Source: Methyloceanibacter sp. (GTDB lineage: Bacteria > Pseudomonadota > Alphaproteobacteria > Rhizobiales > Methyloligellaceae). Taken from it: 43,174 nt of DNA. The DNA is taken from contig JASJEH010000019.1 of assembly GCA_030064755.1 (NCBI GenBank), forward strand, positions 1-43,174, in the 5' to 3' direction. The position numbers and the translations under genes were made by a program. The notes under the pieces are model-generated. The model was not told where the DNA came from. It was given only the letters and a program-made list of their open reading frames with translations, and searched no databases. Positions 16,544 to 27,475 of this stretch are shown here, in pieces; positions within the stretch are counted from its first letter, which is position 1, and the number at the start of each line of letters is the position of its first letter.

Positions 16544-18277
16544 ATGCAATCCATGAACTGCCCTAAGCTGTTGATTTCGTATGCGTTATCGGCCGGCCTG
16601 GCGTGCGCCGCCGCCGCCGCCGTCCCGACTGCCGCTTATGCTGACAAGTTTCAGACCTGCGTGAAGGGCTTTTGGCCTGCAGCGAAGCGTGCGGGCGTTA
16701 GCTGGGATACGTTCCAGAAGGCAACCGCTGGAATCTCGCGCGACCCGGAGGTCATCGAGTCCGCGAGATATCAGCCGGAATACAAGAAGCCCATGGGCGA
16801 GTATGTCGATCGGGGGGTCTCTCCGAGAAGGCTCTCAACGGGACAGGAGCGGCTTAATGAATATGGCCCGCTACTCGAACAAATCGAAGCCAAGTACGGC
16901 GTCGACAAACACATTGTCGTAGCGATCTGGGGTCTCGAATCAAACTACGGCTCCAACAAAGGCGAGAAGCACGTTATCCAGTCGCTCATGACCCTCGCGT
17001 GTTCGGGCGTCAAGGCGAAGTTCGCCCGTGGGCAGATTAATGCGGCGTTCAAGATTATTCAGAACGGTGACACGGACACCGACAATTTCGGTGGATCGTG
17101 GGCAGGCGCGATGGGCCACACTCAGTTTATTCCCACAACCTATGCAGCCTATGCCGTGGATTTCGATGGAGACGGACGCCGCGATATCTGGAATACGATC
17201 CCCGATGCGCTTGGATCGACAGCGGCCTACTTGAAAAAGTCGGGTTGGCGTTCCGGACAGACTTGGGGTTATGAGGTAAAGCTGTCGAAGGGCTACACCG
17301 CCAAGCGCTACAAGCGTGGTAAGTCTCGGACCTTGGCCCAGTGGCAGAAAGCGGGCGTCACGCGTGCCAACGGCCAGCCCTTTCCGCGCCCTGGCGACAA
17401 GGCGCAGCTGTTGTCGCCTGACGGACGCAACGGGCCGTCCTTCCTGGTCCTGAACAATTTCCGCTCACTGCTTCGCTACAACAACGCCGATTCCTACGCG
17501 CTTGCCGTGGGTCATCTGGCGGACAGGCTGGCAGGTCAAGGCCCCTTCATTCAACAATGGCCAACGAGCGAGCGCCGCCTCTCCATGGAGCAGCGCATGG
17601 AGTTGCAGCGTCATCTTATTGCACTCGGACATTTGGAAGGCGAGGTGGATGGCATCATCGGCAGCGGCACGCTTGGGGGCGTTCGCTCCTACCAGCGTGC
17701 CAAAGGCATGGCCGTGGACGGCTATCCCACGCAAACTATTCTGAAGAAGCTAAGAGCTGAAGCACCGGCAGTGACGCCTGTTGCGGCACCCCAGTCGACG
17801 GCCTCCATTCCAGCGGCGCAACCCGCGCAGGCTGGTGTTGTGCCACAGCAATATGTGCAGCCGCAGACGGCTGCACCGACCCAAGCCGCGCCGATGAATG
17901 GCGTGCAACAGCCTCAAGCTGTTCAGCAATACAATCAGTCGCAAGCCGCCACCCCTCAAGCGTTGCCGGCGCAGGCAGCCCTTCCTCAGGGTGCGCCGCA
18001 GCTGATGGCGCCAGCACAGCCTCAGGCCGCTTTGCCTCAGGCGGGGCCGCCCCAGGCGATGCAGCCTCAGGCCAGTCAACCTCAAGCTGCGCCGCCGCAG
18101 CCGGTTCCAGCCCAGGCCGTCCAGCCGGAGTATTCGCCGCCGGGTCATCAGTATGGCTATGCAATCATTCCGGTCCAGCCGCAGCCAGCCGGGACGATGC
18201 CATGGCACTCTGGACAGGCGGGCGCTCCTGGCTATTCTCGCAGCGCTGCGGAAGTGCCGCCTCCGGCGGCCAATTAG
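16544..18277 (+). CDS. Lytic murein transglycosylase, MltB type, with long Pro/Gln/Ala-rich tail
   Basis: A 577-residue paralogue of the preceding gene. After a signal peptide (cleavage near AAYADKF) comes the catalytic domain with Glu132 in IWGLESNYGSN, AGAMGHTQFIP and DFDGDGRRDIW, and then a peptidoglycan-binding-1 domain (about residues 345-405, LIALGHLEGEVDGIIGSGTL). The last 165 residues are a disordered tail of repeated PQAAPPQA-like units ending in a Tyr/Pro-rich patch (YGYAIIPVQPQPAG). The extra tail is absent from the first paralogue and may reach across the periplasm or bind a partner. The gene lies 75 bases after the first transglycosylase and 18 bases before the DUF459 gene, so the three probably form a unit. 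Confidence 0.92.
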   Translation: MQSMNCPKLLISYALSAGLACAAAAAVPTAAYADKFQTCVKGFWPAAKRAGVSWDTFQKATAGISRDPEVIESARYQPEYKKPMGEYVDRGVSPRRLSTGQERLNEYGPLLEQIEAKYGVDKHIVVAIWGLESNYGSNKGEKHVIQSLMTLACSGVKAKFARGQINAAFKIIQNGDTDTDNFGGSWAGAMGHTQFIPTTYAAYAVDFDGDGRRDIWNTIPDALGSTAAYLKKSGWRSGQTWGYEVKLSKGYTAKRYKRGKSRTLAQWQKAGVTRANGQPFPRPGDKAQLLSPDGRNGPSFLVLNNFRSLLRYNNADSYALAVGHLADRLAGQGPFIQQWPTSERRLSMEQRMELQRHLIALGHLEGEVDGIIGSGTLGGVRSYQRAKGMAVDGYPTQTILKKLRAEAPAVTPVAAPQSTASIPAAQPAQAGVVPQQYVQPQTAAPTQAAPMNGVQQPQAVQQYNQSQAATPQALPAQAALPQGAPQLMAPAQPQAALPQAGPPQAMQPQASQPQAAPPQPVPAQAVQPEYSPPGHQYGYAIIPVQPQPAGTMPWHSGQAGAPGYSRSAAEVPPPAAN

Positions 18278-18295
18278 TGCTATGAAGGGGGCCTG

Positions 18296-19498
18296 ATGTC
18301 CTGCCAAAGGAATATCCGGACCCTCATGCGTCGTTCAATTGGCTCCTTCCTGCTGCTGCTAGCGGCAACCCTCGTGCCCACGGGTTCAACGCCGGCGGTA
18401 GCGCAGGATGCACTCGCACACCGTAGCTACATCACGCCTTTTCCCAACGGCGATCGCTATAGGGTGGTCGTGCTTGGTGACGCAGGCGGCGAGGGACTTT
18501 GGAACGGGCTCTATCGCACGTTTGAAGAAGACCCCACCGTGGATGTGCTGAACCAGTCCAAGAAGTGGAGCGGGTTTACGGATCCCAAGCGCTTCGACTG
18601 GAATGGTAAGATCGACCAGATCCTGAAGGACGGGACCTATCATGTGGCCGTCGTTCAGTTTGGCCTTGGCGAGTACAAACCCATACGCCAAGACGGCAAG
18701 CTGCTGAAGGTCGGCACTGAAGAGTGGCGCGAGGCCTATGGCGACCGAGTGGAGACCTTTGTTCGCAAACTCCGGGGTGCGGGGCTGGGCGTCTACTGGG
18801 TCGGTTTGCCGGTGATGCGGTCGGCTGGAAACAGTGCTGCGGCGGAACGGCTCAATAGCGTGTTTCGTGAAAAAGCATTCGTCAACGGCGCCAAGTTCGT
18901 CGACACCTGGAGAGCATTCGCTGATGAGAACGGCCTATACGCCCCGGTTGGTACCGATGAGACTGGCAGGCGTCAACGCATGCGCGATCGCGACGGTTTC
19001 ACCTCGCGCGGCAATCTGAAACTGGCCAGGCTCATAAACAAGGAACTAAGCAAGGACATTAACCTCGCCAAGAAGGAACGCGACATTCCTCTTGCGGGCG
19101 ATCCTGCTGAACAAGAGAAGGTGGCGAAGGGCCTGACATCGGCGCCGGAGCCGGTCGTTAGGCGCGCGCCAGAGGATGATGAACGCAACGTTCTGCGCGA
19201 GGATCAGGTCGGCGACGTTAGCGTCGTTCGGCCAAATCGCGGGGCGGCCGCGCCGGTAGTCGATCCTGCGGGAGACCCGTCCGCCAGCGGATCCCGCGAT
19301 CCGCAGGTCATTACGTCCAATCTCCCGGGCGGTTATACGGCGATTTCTTCAATCTCCGCCGTCTCAGACGTCACGTTGTCCTCGTCGCGGCCGCAATTGC
19401 CGCTGGCGCAAAGACCCTATTACCGGGTTCTTGTTCGCGGGGAACAGCTGGAGCCAAAATCCGGACGTGCAGACGATTTTGCCTGGCCGCCGAGCTAG
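18296..19498 (+). CDS. DUF459 SGNH-like protein lacking catalytic residues
   Basis: A 400-residue exported protein of the DUF459 branch of the SGNH/GDSL superfamily. An N-terminal signal peptide (cleavage near AVAQD) leads to an SGNH core of about residues 50-255 and then a 145-residue charged, probably disordered C-terminal region. The fold markers are clear (RYRVVVLGD, VLNQSKKWSGFTDPKRFDW, VYWVGLPVMR). However, the residues that make the enzyme are changed: block I reads GDA (Ala63 instead of Ser), block III reads GLGE (123-126) instead of GxND, and the last block reads DGFT (233-236) instead of DxxH. It is therefore likely non-catalytic. AAGGGG at 18285-18290 precedes the ATG. Position right after two transglycosylase genes suggests a role in peptidoglycan handling. 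Confidence 0.85.
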   Translation: MSCQRNIRTLMRRSIGSFLLLLAATLVPTGSTPAVAQDALAHRSYITPFPNGDRYRVVVLGDAGGEGLWNGLYRTFEEDPTVDVLNQSKKWSGFTDPKRFDWNGKIDQILKDGTYHVAVVQFGLGEYKPIRQDGKLLKVGTEEWREAYGDRVETFVRKLRGAGLGVYWVGLPVMRSAGNSAAAERLNSVFREKAFVNGAKFVDTWRAFADENGLYAPVGTDETGRRQRMRDRDGFTSRGNLKLARLINKELSKDINLAKKERDIPLAGDPAEQEKVAKGLTSAPEPVVRRAPEDDERNVLREDQVGDVSVVRPNRGAAAPVVDPAGDPSASGSRDPQVITSNLPGGYTAISSISAVSDVTLSSSRPQLPLAQRPYYRVLVRGEQLEPKSGRADDFAWPPS

Positions 19499-19549
19499 AG
19501 GCTTCCCGGCTCCGTAGACAGTCCCGACCTACGAGGCGCCCACGGCCTC

Positions 19550-20965
19550 CTAACGCGGCAAGGTGGTCGATCCCATAATGTACTTGTCGATCGCGTGGGC
19601 TGCTTGCCGGCCTTCGCGAATAGCCCAGACCACAAGAGACTGACCGCGGCGCATGTCGCCGGCGACGAAGATCTTGTCCCGCGACGTCTGGTAGTCGACA
19701 TCGTTAGCTTTGACATTGCCGCGCTGATCAAGATCGAGCTTGAGATCAGTGATCATGCCTTCCTGAACCGGATGCAGGAACCCCATCGCGAGGAAGACAA
19801 GATCGGCTGGGATCGTGAATTCACTTCCCGCGACCGGCTTCATTTGCTCGTCGAGGCGGATGCATTCTAGCTTCTCCACCTTGCCGTCGCCGATGAACCG
19901 ATTGGTCGCGACGCTGAAGTCGCGTACTGCGCCCTCGGCTTGGCTCGACGACGTGCGGAATTTGAGCGGCCAGTGGGGCCAGGTCAGCGCCTTGTCCTCG
20001 TGCTCTGGTGGTTCCGGCATGATCTCGAGCTGTGTTACGGCGGTCGCGCCTTGGCGGAAGGAGGTGCCGATGCAGTCCGACCCCGTGTCGCCGCCGCCGA
20101 TCACCACCACGGCCTTGCCTTCGGCGGTAATGGACTCGATATCGCCAAGCGGCTCGCCGGAAACGCGGCGGTTCTGTTGAGGCAGAAACGTCATGGCAAA
20201 GTGCACGCCATCGAGGTCGCGCCCCGGCACGTCGAGATCGCGCGGGTGCTCGGAGCCACCGGCCAGAAGCACTGCGTCATGATCGCGCTCGAGGTCGCGG
20301 ATATCTGCATTCTTGCCCACCTCGACATTGCAGTGGAAGGTCACACCCTCCGCTTCCATCTGCACGACGCGGCGCTCGACGACGGATTTCTCCATTTTGA
20401 AGTCAGGAATGCCGTAGCGGAGTAGGCCGCCCGGATGTGCATGCTTCTCGAAGACATGCACGTCATGTCCGGCCCGTGCGAGCTGCTGTGCAGCTGACAG
20501 CCCCGCGGGGCCGGAACCCACAATCGCGACGCGCTTGCCGGTCTTTGTTTCAGGCGGCTGCGGTACGACCCAGCCCTCGTCGAAAGCGCGGTCCGCGATG
20601 GCGCGCTCGATGGATTTGATCGTCACCGGCTCGTCAATAATGTTCAGCGTACAGGCTGCCTCGCAAGGTGCAGGGCAGATACGGCCCGTGACCTCCGGGA
20701 AGTTGTTGGTGGAGTGCAGGTTCTCTGCCGCCTCTTCCCAGTCCGAATGGTAGACGAGGTCGTTCCAGTCAGGGATCTGGTTGTTGATAGGGCAGCCCGT
20801 GTGACAATACGGAATGCCGCAATCCATACAGCGTGCCGCCTGCTTCTTGACCTCCGCGTCGCCTGGATCGATCACAAACTCCTTGAAGTGACGCACGCGG
20901 TCAGCCGCCGGCTGGTAGGCGCGGTCCTCCCGCTCGATCTCCAGAAACCCTGTTACTTTGCCCAT
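19550..20965 (-). CDS. gltD: Glutamate synthase small (beta) subunit
   Basis: NADPH-oxidising subunit of glutamate synthase, 471 residues, which feeds electrons to the GltB subunit. The N-terminal iron-sulphur region shows two cysteine clusters, [14 protein letters not shown] and [13 protein letters not shown]-binding fold ([19 protein letters not shown]) starts near residue 150 and an NADPH-binding fold ([14 protein letters not shown]) near residue 290. The C-terminal [17 protein letters not shown] segment is the FAD-closing motif of the family. It follows gltB by 88 bases on the same strand, the usual order in alphaproteobacteria. Confidence 0.96.
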   Translation of the reverse strand: MGKVTGFLEIEREDRAYQPAADRVRHFKEFVIDPGDAEVKKQAARCMDCGIPYCHTGCPINNQIPDWNDLVYHSDWEEAAENLHSTNNFPEVTGRICPAPCEAACTLNIIDEPVTIKSIERAIADRAFDEGWVVPQPPETKTGKRVAIVGSGPAGLSAAQQLARAGHDVHVFEKHAHPGGLLRYGIPDFKMEKSVVERRVVQMEAEGVTFHCNVEVGKNADIRDLERDHDAVLLAGGSEHPRDLDVPGRDLDGVHFAMTFLPQQNRRVSGEPLGDIESITAEGKAVVVIGGGDTGSDCIGTSFRQGATAVTQLEIMPEPPEHEDKALTWPHWPLKFRTSSSQAEGAVRDFSVATNRFIGDGKVEKLECIRLDEQMKPVAGSEFTIPADLVFLAMGFLHPVQEGMITDLKLDLDQRGNVKANDVDYQTSRDKIFVAGDMRRGQSLVVWAIREGRQAAHAIDKYIMGSTTLPR

Positions 20966-21053
20966 TCGATTAGGATCTCCGCCCTAACTCATCTCATCCC
21001 TGCCAGCGCATCGGGGGTGCCGAGGCCTGGCTCTCTCATTCTAGCGCTACCGC

Positions 21054-24000
21054 TTATCTGCCGTTGCTGCGCAGGCCGATCTCGATCGTGTCGAGGCCAT
21101 CCGTGTCTGCAGCCTGTTGGCGAGCCATCTCCTTGAGCGCACGCCGGTACTCGACGGGCATCACCTTGACGAATTTCGGCAGGTAGCGCGACCAGTTGTC
21201 CAAGATCTCACGGGCGCGCGCTGAGCCCGTGTAGTGCAAATGGTTCTCGATGAGCTTGCGCAGGCGCGCCGCATCGTGTCGCGTCATGTCCGTGAGGTCC
21301 ACAAGGCCATGGGTCTCCAGATCGCCGCCTTGATGTTGGTCCTTTTCCATTGCCTCGTCTTCGCTCGGGATCGGCTCCAGCTCGACCATGGCCATATTGC
21401 AGCGCTTTTCGAAGTCGTTCGACTCGTCGAGGACATAGGCGATACCCCCGGACATGCCTGCCGCAAAGTTCCGCCCCGTCGGGCCCATCACCACGACGAT
21501 ACCACCGGTCATGTACTCGCAACAGTGATCGCCTGTGCCTTCAACAACCGCCGTTGCACCGGAATTGCGAACCCCGAAGCGCTCGCCTCCAACGCCGTGG
21601 AAGTAGCACTCGCCCGCTATGGCACCGTACAGAACGGTGTTGCCAACAATGATCGACTTCTCGGGAACGATCCCCGACTCCTCAGGAGGCCGAACGATAA
21701 TCCGTCCGCCGGAGAGGCCTTTGCCGACATAGTCGTTACCTTCGCCGACAAGGTCGAGCGTCACGCCGTGCGCAAGCCACGCGCCGAAGCTTTGGCCGGC
21801 CGAACCGTTGAACCGGATCCAAATCGTATCGTCCAAGAGACCCGCGTGGCCGTATCGTTTCGCGATTTCGCCCGACAACATGGCGCCGGTGGAGCGATCC
21901 ACGTTCTTGATGGATAGATCGAGCTTGACCGGCTTCTTCTCCTCAAGTGCAGGACGGCACAGTTCGATCAGCCGATTGTCGAGTACGGTCTCCAAGCCAT
22001 GGTCTTGCCGCTCGGTATTGCTGATGGGGTGCTCCGCGGCGTTTTCCGGCTTGTGGAAGAGCTTCGTGAAGTCGAGCCCGCGCGCCTTCCAATGGTCAAT
22101 CGCGGTCTCTTTATCCAAAACTTCAGTACGGCCGACCAATTCCTCGAACGTGCGGAAACCGAGCGCGGCCATATACTCGCGCGCCTCTTCGGCAACGTAG
22201 AAGAAGTAGTTGATGACATGCTCTGGGGCGCCGGTGAAGCGTGCGCGCAGAACTGGGTCTTGGGTGGCGATGCCGACCGGGCAAGTGTTCAAGTGGCATT
22301 TACGCATCATGATGCAGCCAGCGGCAATCAAAGGCGCGGTCGAGAAGCCGAACTCGTCGGCGCCAAGAAGCCCACCGACGATGACGTCGCGTCCTGTGCG
22401 TAACCCGCCGTCGACCTGAACGGCGATACGGCCGCGCAGCCGGTTCAAAACCAGCGTCTGCTGCGTCTCCGCCAACCCGATTTCCCAGGGCGATCCGGCA
22501 TGTTTGATCGACGTTAGGGGCGAAGCTCCCGTACCCCCTTCGAAACCCGAGATCGTTACGTGGTCGGCCATGGCTTTCGCCACGCCTGCCGCAACCGTGC
22601 CGACGCCAACTTCGGAAACGAGTTTCACCGACACGTCGCTGGCGGGGTTCACGTTCTTGAGGTCGTAAATGAGCTGCTTCAGGTCCTCGATCGAGTAAAT
22701 GTCATGATGTGGGGGCGGGGAGATTAGGCCGACGCCCGGTGTCGAGTGCCGGACCTTGGCGATCGTCGCGTCGACCTTGTGACCAGGCAGCTGACCGCCT
22801 TCGCCTGGCTTTGCGCCTTGCGCCATCTTGATTTGGATCATGTCGGCGTTGGCAAGATACTCGGTGGTGACGCCAAAACGGCCCGAGGCGACCTGCTTGA
22901 TCGCCGAGCGCATCGAGTCGCCATTGGGCATCGGCGTGAAACGATCCACTTCCTCACCGCCTTCGCCCGTATTGGACCGGCCGCCGATCCGGTTCATGGC
23001 AATCGCGAGTGTGGTATGCGCTTCGCGGCTGATCGAGCCAAACGACATGGCGCCCGTTGCAAAGCGCTTCACGATCTCGCTCGCAGGTTCGACCTCATCG
23101 AGCGGGATCGGCGCTTGGCCGATTTCATCGGCATTTTTGATGCGGAACATGCCGCGCAAGGTCAGAAGCTCTTTATCTTGCTGGTTCACCGCGTCGGCGT
23201 AGGCACGATACTTCTCTGGAAGACCGCCACGTACCGCATGCTGAAGATCTGCGACGACGTCAGGGCGCCAGGAATGGGCTTCGCCCCGAATACGAAATGC
23301 GTACTCGCCGCCGACTTCGAGAGCATTGCGCAGGACAGGAGCATCGCCAAACGCCGTCTTGTGTCGGGTGACAGTCTCCCGGGCGATCTCGGCTAATCCA
23401 ACGCCTTCGATCTGGCTGTTGGTTCCGGTGAAGTACTTGCCAACGAAGTCGGACTTGAGTCCGACCGCATCGAAAATCTGCGCGCCACAATAGGATTGGT
23501 AGGTCGAGATGCCCATCTTGGACATGACCTTCAGAATGCCCTTGTTCACAGCTTTGATGTAGCGCCCGATTGCTTCGTCAAGCGTTACGTCCTCGTCGAT
23601 CTCCGGTAGCAGCGACTCCAGAGTTTCGAAGGCGAGATAAGGGTTGATGGCTTCGGCACCATAGCCCGCCAGCGTACAGAACTGATTGATCTCGCAGGCT
23701 TCGCCGGTTTCTACGACAAGCCCGACGGATGTCCGCAAACCACATCGAATCAAATGATGATGGACAGCACTCGTTGCCAGCAAAGAGGGCAGGGGAACGC
23801 GATCGCTGTCTGTCGCGCGGTCGGACAGAATAATGATGTTGTCGCCCTCAAGGACGGCAGCTTCAGCCTGTTGGCAGAGTTTGTCGAGCGCCCCGGCCAT
23901 GCCGTTCTCGCCATCCTTGGCGGGATAAGTCATGTCGAGCGTGATGGTCAGGAACTGATTGTCGGCGACCGCGCCAATGGCACGGATACGCTCCAGGTTC

Positions 24001-25772
24001 TCGTTCGTGAGAATGGGCTGGGCGGCCTCCAGTCGTTTGTCTTTCGACGTGCCTTCAAGGTCGAGCAGGTTCGGACGCGGGCCGATAAACGTCACCAGCG
24101 ACATGACGAGCTCCTCGCGGATCGGATCGATCGGCGGGTTCGTCACTTGCGCGAAGTTCTGCTTGAAATAGGTGTGCAGCAGTTTCGGCCGGTCCGAAAG
24201 CGCAGAGATAGGCGTGTCGGTCCCCATGGAGCCGATGGCTTCCTGGCCGGTCTGGGCCATGGGCAGCATCAGGAACTTGAGGCTCTCTTGCGAATAGCCG
24301 AAGGCTTGCTGGCGGTCCAACAGGCTGACATTGGGTCGTGCGGGCGGCACGTTGGCGTTCGGCAGCTCGTGCACCTGGATCTGGGTCCGATCGAGCCAGC
24401 CCTGATAGGGATGCGAGCCAGTCAGCTCCGCTTTGACTTCTTCGTCGGAGATGATGCAGCCCTTGTCGAGATCGATGAGCAGCATCTTTCCGGGCTGAAG
24501 CCGCCACTTTTCGATGATCTTGTCTTCGGGGAAGGGCAGCACGCCGGTCTCCGATGCCATCACGACGAGGCCGTCATCGGTCACGAAGTAGCGCGCAGGC
24601 CTGAGGCCGTTTCGGTCCAGCGTCGCACCAATTTGCCGGCCATCGGTGAAGGCCATGGCGGCAGGACCGTCCCACGGTTCCATCAGGCAGGCGTGGTACT
24701 CGTAGAAAGCCCGGCGCTTAGCGTCCATCAACGGGTTGCCCGCCCAGGCTTCGGGAATGAGCATCATGGCTGCGTGGGCGAGGCTATAGCCGCCTTGCAC
24801 CAAGAACTCGAGGGCGTTGTCGAAGCAGGCCGTGTCGGATTGTCCCTCGTAGGAAATGGGCCAGAGCTTTTCGATATCGTCGCCGAACAGGGGCGAGGAT
24901 ACGCTCGCTTGCCGCGCGGCCATCCAGTTCACATTGCCCCGCAGTGTGTTGATCTCGCCGTTGTGCGCGACCATCCGATAGGGATGGGACAGTTTCCAAG
25001 ACGGAAACGTGTTCGTCGAGAATCTCTGATGGACCAGCGCAAGCGCCGAACTGAATTTTGGGTGGTGAAGGTCCTGGTAGTAGGCGCCCAGCTGATAGGC
25101 CAGGAACATGCCTTTGTAGACGACCGTCCGGCATGACAGGGACACGATATAGAAACCGATATCGCGGCCGCCGGTCTCACCATTGATCGTGTTGGAAATG
25201 ACCTTGCGAAGCAGATAGAGCTTGCGCTCGAATTCCGTCTCGTCCTCGATGCCGGGGCCACGTCCAATAAAGACCTGCCGATGGGCCGGCTCGGTTTCGA
25301 CGACTTCCGGCGACAGTGTCGAGTTGTCCGTCGGCACCGTGCGCCAGCCAAGGAGCGTCAAGCCCTCGGATTCGACTACGCGTTCGATTGCGGATTCACA
25401 ATACAGGCGCTGCGCTTGGTTGGACGGCATGAAGATCTGTCCAACAGCATATTCACCCACTTCCGGCAGGGCGAACCCGAGCGGTGCGCAAACCTCTTCG
25501 AAGAAATCGTGCGGGATCTGAATCAGCATGCCGGCGCCATCACCGTCGCGCGGATCGGCGCCCGCCGCGCCACGATGGGTCAGATTCACCAGAATCTCGA
25601 GGCCATGCTCAATGATCTTGTGGCTCTTGTTGCCCTTCAGATCAGCCACGAAGCCGACACCGCAAGCGTCGTGTTCGTTGGCCGGATCGTAGAGCCCTTG
25701 AGTGCGCGGCAGGCCATTTGCAGCCACGTCTAAAGGTCCAGGTATGAGCGCACGGGGTGCCATCTTCTGCAT
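21054..25772 (-). CDS. gltB: Glutamate synthase large (alpha) subunit
   Basis: The 1572-residue alpha subunit that takes the amide nitrogen of glutamine and makes glutamate from 2-oxoglutarate; with glutamine synthetase it forms the main route of ammonium assimilation. The N-terminal glutamine amidotransferase domain begins at Cys37 ([10 protein letters not shown]), so a 36-residue propeptide is removed to expose the nucleophile. Next come the central domain, the FMN-binding synthase domain ([29 protein letters not shown]) with the 3Fe-4S cysteines in [15 protein letters not shown], and the C-terminal GXGXG beta-helix. The start at 25772 gives the usual propeptide; an ATG three codons further in is equally possible. 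Long open frames on the other strand here are shadows. Confidence 0.97.
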   Translation of the reverse strand: MQKMAPRALIPGPLDVAANGLPRTQGLYDPANEHDACGVGFVADLKGNKSHKIIEHGLEILVNLTHRGAAGADPRDGDGAGMLIQIPHDFFEEVCAPLGFALPEVGEYAVGQIFMPSNQAQRLYCESAIERVVESEGLTLLGWRTVPTDNSTLSPEVVETEPAHRQVFIGRGPGIEDETEFERKLYLLRKVISNTINGETGGRDIGFYIVSLSCRTVVYKGMFLAYQLGAYYQDLHHPKFSSALALVHQRFSTNTFPSWKLSHPYRMVAHNGEINTLRGNVNWMAARQASVSSPLFGDDIEKLWPISYEGQSDTACFDNALEFLVQGGYSLAHAAMMLIPEAWAGNPLMDAKRRAFYEYHACLMEPWDGPAAMAFTDGRQIGATLDRNGLRPARYFVTDDGLVVMASETGVLPFPEDKIIEKWRLQPGKMLLIDLDKGCIISDEEVKAELTGSHPYQGWLDRTQIQVHELPNANVPPARPNVSLLDRQQAFGYSQESLKFLMLPMAQTGQEAIGSMGTDTPISALSDRPKLLHTYFKQNFAQVTNPPIDPIREELVMSLVTFIGPRPNLLDLEGTSKDKRLEAAQPILTNENLERIRAIGAVADNQFLTITLDMTYPAKDGENGMAGALDKLCQQAEAAVLEGDNIIILSDRATDSDRVPLPSLLATSAVHHHLIRCGLRTSVGLVVETGEACEINQFCTLAGYGAEAINPYLAFETLESLLPEIDEDVTLDEAIGRYIKAVNKGILKVMSKMGISTYQSYCGAQIFDAVGLKSDFVGKYFTGTNSQIEGVGLAEIARETVTRHKTAFGDAPVLRNALEVGGEYAFRIRGEAHSWRPDVVADLQHAVRGGLPEKYRAYADAVNQQDKELLTLRGMFRIKNADEIGQAPIPLDEVEPASEIVKRFATGAMSFGSISREAHTTLAIAMNRIGGRSNTGEGGEEVDRFTPMPNGDSMRSAIKQVASGRFGVTTEYLANADMIQIKMAQGAKPGEGGQLPGHKVDATIAKVRHSTPGVGLISPPPHHDIYSIEDLKQLIYDLKNVNPASDVSVKLVSEVGVGTVAAGVAKAMADHVTISGFEGGTGASPLTSIKHAGSPWEIGLAETQQTLVLNRLRGRIAVQVDGGLRTGRDVIVGGLLGADEFGFSTAPLIAAGCIMMRKCHLNTCPVGIATQDPVLRARFTGAPEHVINYFFYVAEEAREYMAALGFRTFEELVGRTEVLDKETAIDHWKARGLDFTKLFHKPENAAEHPISNTERQDHGLETVLDNRLIELCRPALEEKKPVKLDLSIKNVDRSTGAMLSGEIAKRYGHAGLLDDTIWIRFNGSAGQSFGAWLAHGVTLDLVGEGNDYVGKGLSGGRIIVRPPEESGIVPEKSIIVGNTVLYGAIAGECYFHGVGGERFGVRNSGATAVVEGTGDHCCEYMTGGIVVVMGPTGRNFAAGMSGGIAYVLDESNDFEKRCNMAMVELEPIPSEDEAMEKDQHQGGDLETHGLVDLTDMTRHDAARLRKLIENHLHYTGSARAREILDNWSRYLPKFVKVMPVEYRRALKEMARQQAADTDGLDTIEIGLRSNGR

Positions 25773-26270
25773 GAACTCTCGACCTCGCTTCTAGAGCGAG
25801 CATATTGGGGTTGGGCCAATAGCCCTCTACCTCACCAATGTGACCGTATCGGCGGCAGTGAGGATCGGGCTCTGGGCGGCTAGCGCGCCTCTACGCTAGC
25901 GTAGGCGGCGATTTTTGGCTGCAGCCCGCCTCCCGTGAGGCGGTGTGAACAGCGCCGCGCCGCAAACTCTAGTACAAAGGTCAGCAAGCCTGTCCTATTT
26001 GTCCCCAAAATGCCAGATTTCCGCGGCGCATACAAGCGCAAGATTCACGATGTAACGGCGTTCGGTTGGTACGGCCTCGTACATTGCCTAGGTCAGGTTT
26101 GCCTGATTGTGTAGTTCGTGAGGATCACGAAAGACTGGCGGAGGCGTGATTTGACCGGAGCGCGGATTCGCGGCCCACTTGACCCGCAACCTCGACGATT
26201 GATGGTCGGATGAGCTTCCGGTCGATCGTCACTCTACAGACACAACCTCGACCCCTTAGAAGGATTAGAC
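25773..26270. other. 498-base divergent region between gltB and the bufferin operon
   Basis: No gene is seen. It must hold the promoters of gltB (leftward) and of the bufferin operon (rightward). A perfect 14-base palindrome, CTACGCTAGCGTAG, lies at 25891-25904, and a 7-bp hairpin CCGCCTC/GAGGCGG with loop CCGT lies at 25926-25943; both are 120-170 bases before gltB and could be an operator and a leader structure. The bufferin precursor has a GAAGGA ribosome binding site shortly before its start. I could not place a convincing promoter for either side. Confidence 0.6.
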
Positions 26271-26579
26271 ATGACCCATCATTCCAAGTCTCTCTCCGGC
26301 GTTGCCGTGGCTGGCGCTTTTGCCGCCGCACTTGGCCTTGCCGCAACGACGACCCCGGCTTTCGCCGCAGACGAACAAGAGAAGTGCTTTGGCGTTGCCA
26401 AGGCAGGCGCAAACGATTGCGCCGCGGGCGCCGGCACGACCTGCGCCGGCTCATCGACGATCGACTATCAGGGCAATGCCTGGAAGCTCGTGCCCAAGGG
26501 AACCTGCACGACCATGGAGCTGCCAGGTGGCCGCAAGGGTAGCCTGACGGCTCTCGATCGCGACAACCCGCCTGCGTAA
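26271..26579 (+). CDS. bufA1: Bufferin precursor peptide (DUF2282 family)
   Basis: A 102-residue precursor of the bufferin class of RiPPs, first described in Caulobacter as periplasmic copper-binding peptides that raise copper tolerance. Unlike most RiPP precursors it carries a Sec signal peptide (hydrophobic [15 protein letters not shown], cleavage near AFAAD). The mature part of about 70 residues has the four conserved cysteines, Cys39, Cys50, Cys58 and Cys79, in the contexts [22 protein letters not shown] and KGTCTT. In studied members, central cysteines are converted to thiooxazole-type groups by the DUF692 enzyme. A GAAGGA precedes the ATG, and the modifying gene begins five bases after the stop, so this is the first gene of a three-gene operon. 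The product and its metal are inferred from family knowledge. Confidence 0.88.
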   Translation: MTHHSKSLSGVAVAGAFAAALGLAATTTPAFAADEQEKCFGVAKAGANDCAAGAGTTCAGSSTIDYQGNAWKLVPKGTCTTMELPGGRKGSLTALDRDNPPA

Positions 26580-26584
26580 GGGCG

Positions 26585-27475
26585 ATGTCGCGTCCTGCGA
26601 GTCTCGGCGAGAGCCCGATTCCGCGTACCAGCGGGGTCGGGCTTAAGCCCGAGCACTATCGCGATATTCTCGATGGTGCGCCTGATATCGGCTGGTTTGA
26701 GATCCATGCCGAAAACTACATGGGCGCGGGCGGTCCGCCCCATGCCTATTTGACGGCGATCCGGGAGCGCTACCCCATCTCGCTGCATGGCGTGGGTCTG
26801 TCCATCGGTGGCGCTGGCCCGCTCGATGCAGGCCATCTTACTAGGTTGCGCGTGCTTGCGGACCGGTATGAGCCTGCCTTGTTCTCGGAGCATCTGGCCT
26901 GGTCAAGCCATGACACGGTGTACTTAAACGATCTCCTGCCGCTGCCTTACACGGACGAAACCCTCGCGCGTGTTTGCGAGCACATCGACCAAGTCCAGAA
27001 CACCATGAAGCGGCAGATGTTGTTGGAGAATCCCTCCACGTATATTGCCTATGCAGAGACGACGATGCGCGAGGTTGACTTCCTGCGCGAGATCGTGCGC
27101 CGGACCGGCTGCGGTCTGTTGCTCGATGTGAACAATGTCTTCGTTCAGGCGGCCAATCACGGTTTTGGCGCCGACGATTATCTCGACGACTTCCCGATGG
27201 AGCATGTTGGCGAAATCCACCTCGGCGGACATGCGGACGATTCGGACGAGGACGGTTCGCCCCTACTCATCGACGATCATGGGCGCGAAGTGGCTGACCC
27301 TGTTTGGACGCTCTATGCCCGCACCCTAGGGCGAACGGGCGCCGTACCGACGCTGATCGAATGGGACAACGATGTGCCGGATTGGCCGACTCTCTTTGCG
27401 GAGGCTAAGCGCGCGGACCGGCTGCTCGCCGCACAGGCTGCGACCGCCCATGCAGAACGTGTGGTCGCGACATGA
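26585..27475 (+). CDS. bufB1: DUF692 (MbnB/TglH/ChrH family) multinuclear iron oxidase
   Basis: A 296-residue TIM-barrel enzyme of the family that modifies cysteines in peptides (MbnB in methanobactin, TglH, ChrH) and, in bufferin operons, the DUF2282 precursor. Candidate iron ligands are visible in the expected order: His68 (SLHGVG), His103 (FSEHLAW), Glu148 (LLENPS), Asp181/Asn183 (LLLDVNNVF), His212 and His216 (EIHLGGH) and Glu259 (LIEWD). The HAENYMG segment at 41-47 is also conserved. The gene starts five bases after the precursor and overlaps the next gene by four bases (ATGA), which implies translational coupling. Exact chemistry is inferred from characterised relatives. Confidence 0.9.
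   Translation: MSRPASLGESPIPRTSGVGLKPEHYRDILDGAPDIGWFEIHAENYMGAGGPPHAYLTAIRERYPISLHGVGLSIGGAGPLDAGHLTRLRVLADRYEPALFSEHLAWSSHDTVYLNDLLPLPYTDETLARVCEHIDQVQNTMKRQMLLENPSTYIAYAETTMREVDFLREIVRRTGCGLLLDVNNVFVQAANHGFGADDYLDDFPMEHVGEIHLGGHADDSDEDGSPLLIDDHGREVADPVWTLYARTLGRTGAVPTLIEWDNDVPDWPTLFAEAKRADRLLAAQAATAHAERVVAT

Noticed and set aside
17780..18170. Repeated CAGCCTCAGGC-like units
   Set aside because: Low-complexity coding sequence of the Pro/Gln/Ala tail of the second transglycosylase.
23754..25136. A 460-codon open frame on the plus strand inside gltB
   Set aside because: It lies antisense to conserved GltB sequence, its composition is that of a shadow frame (Arg/His/Gly-rich), and it shows no domain.
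26052..26081. GTAAC and CGTA boxes upstream of the bufferin operon, resembling an ECF sigma promoter
   Set aside because: The spacer is 21 bases, too long for the 16-17 base spacing of this promoter class.
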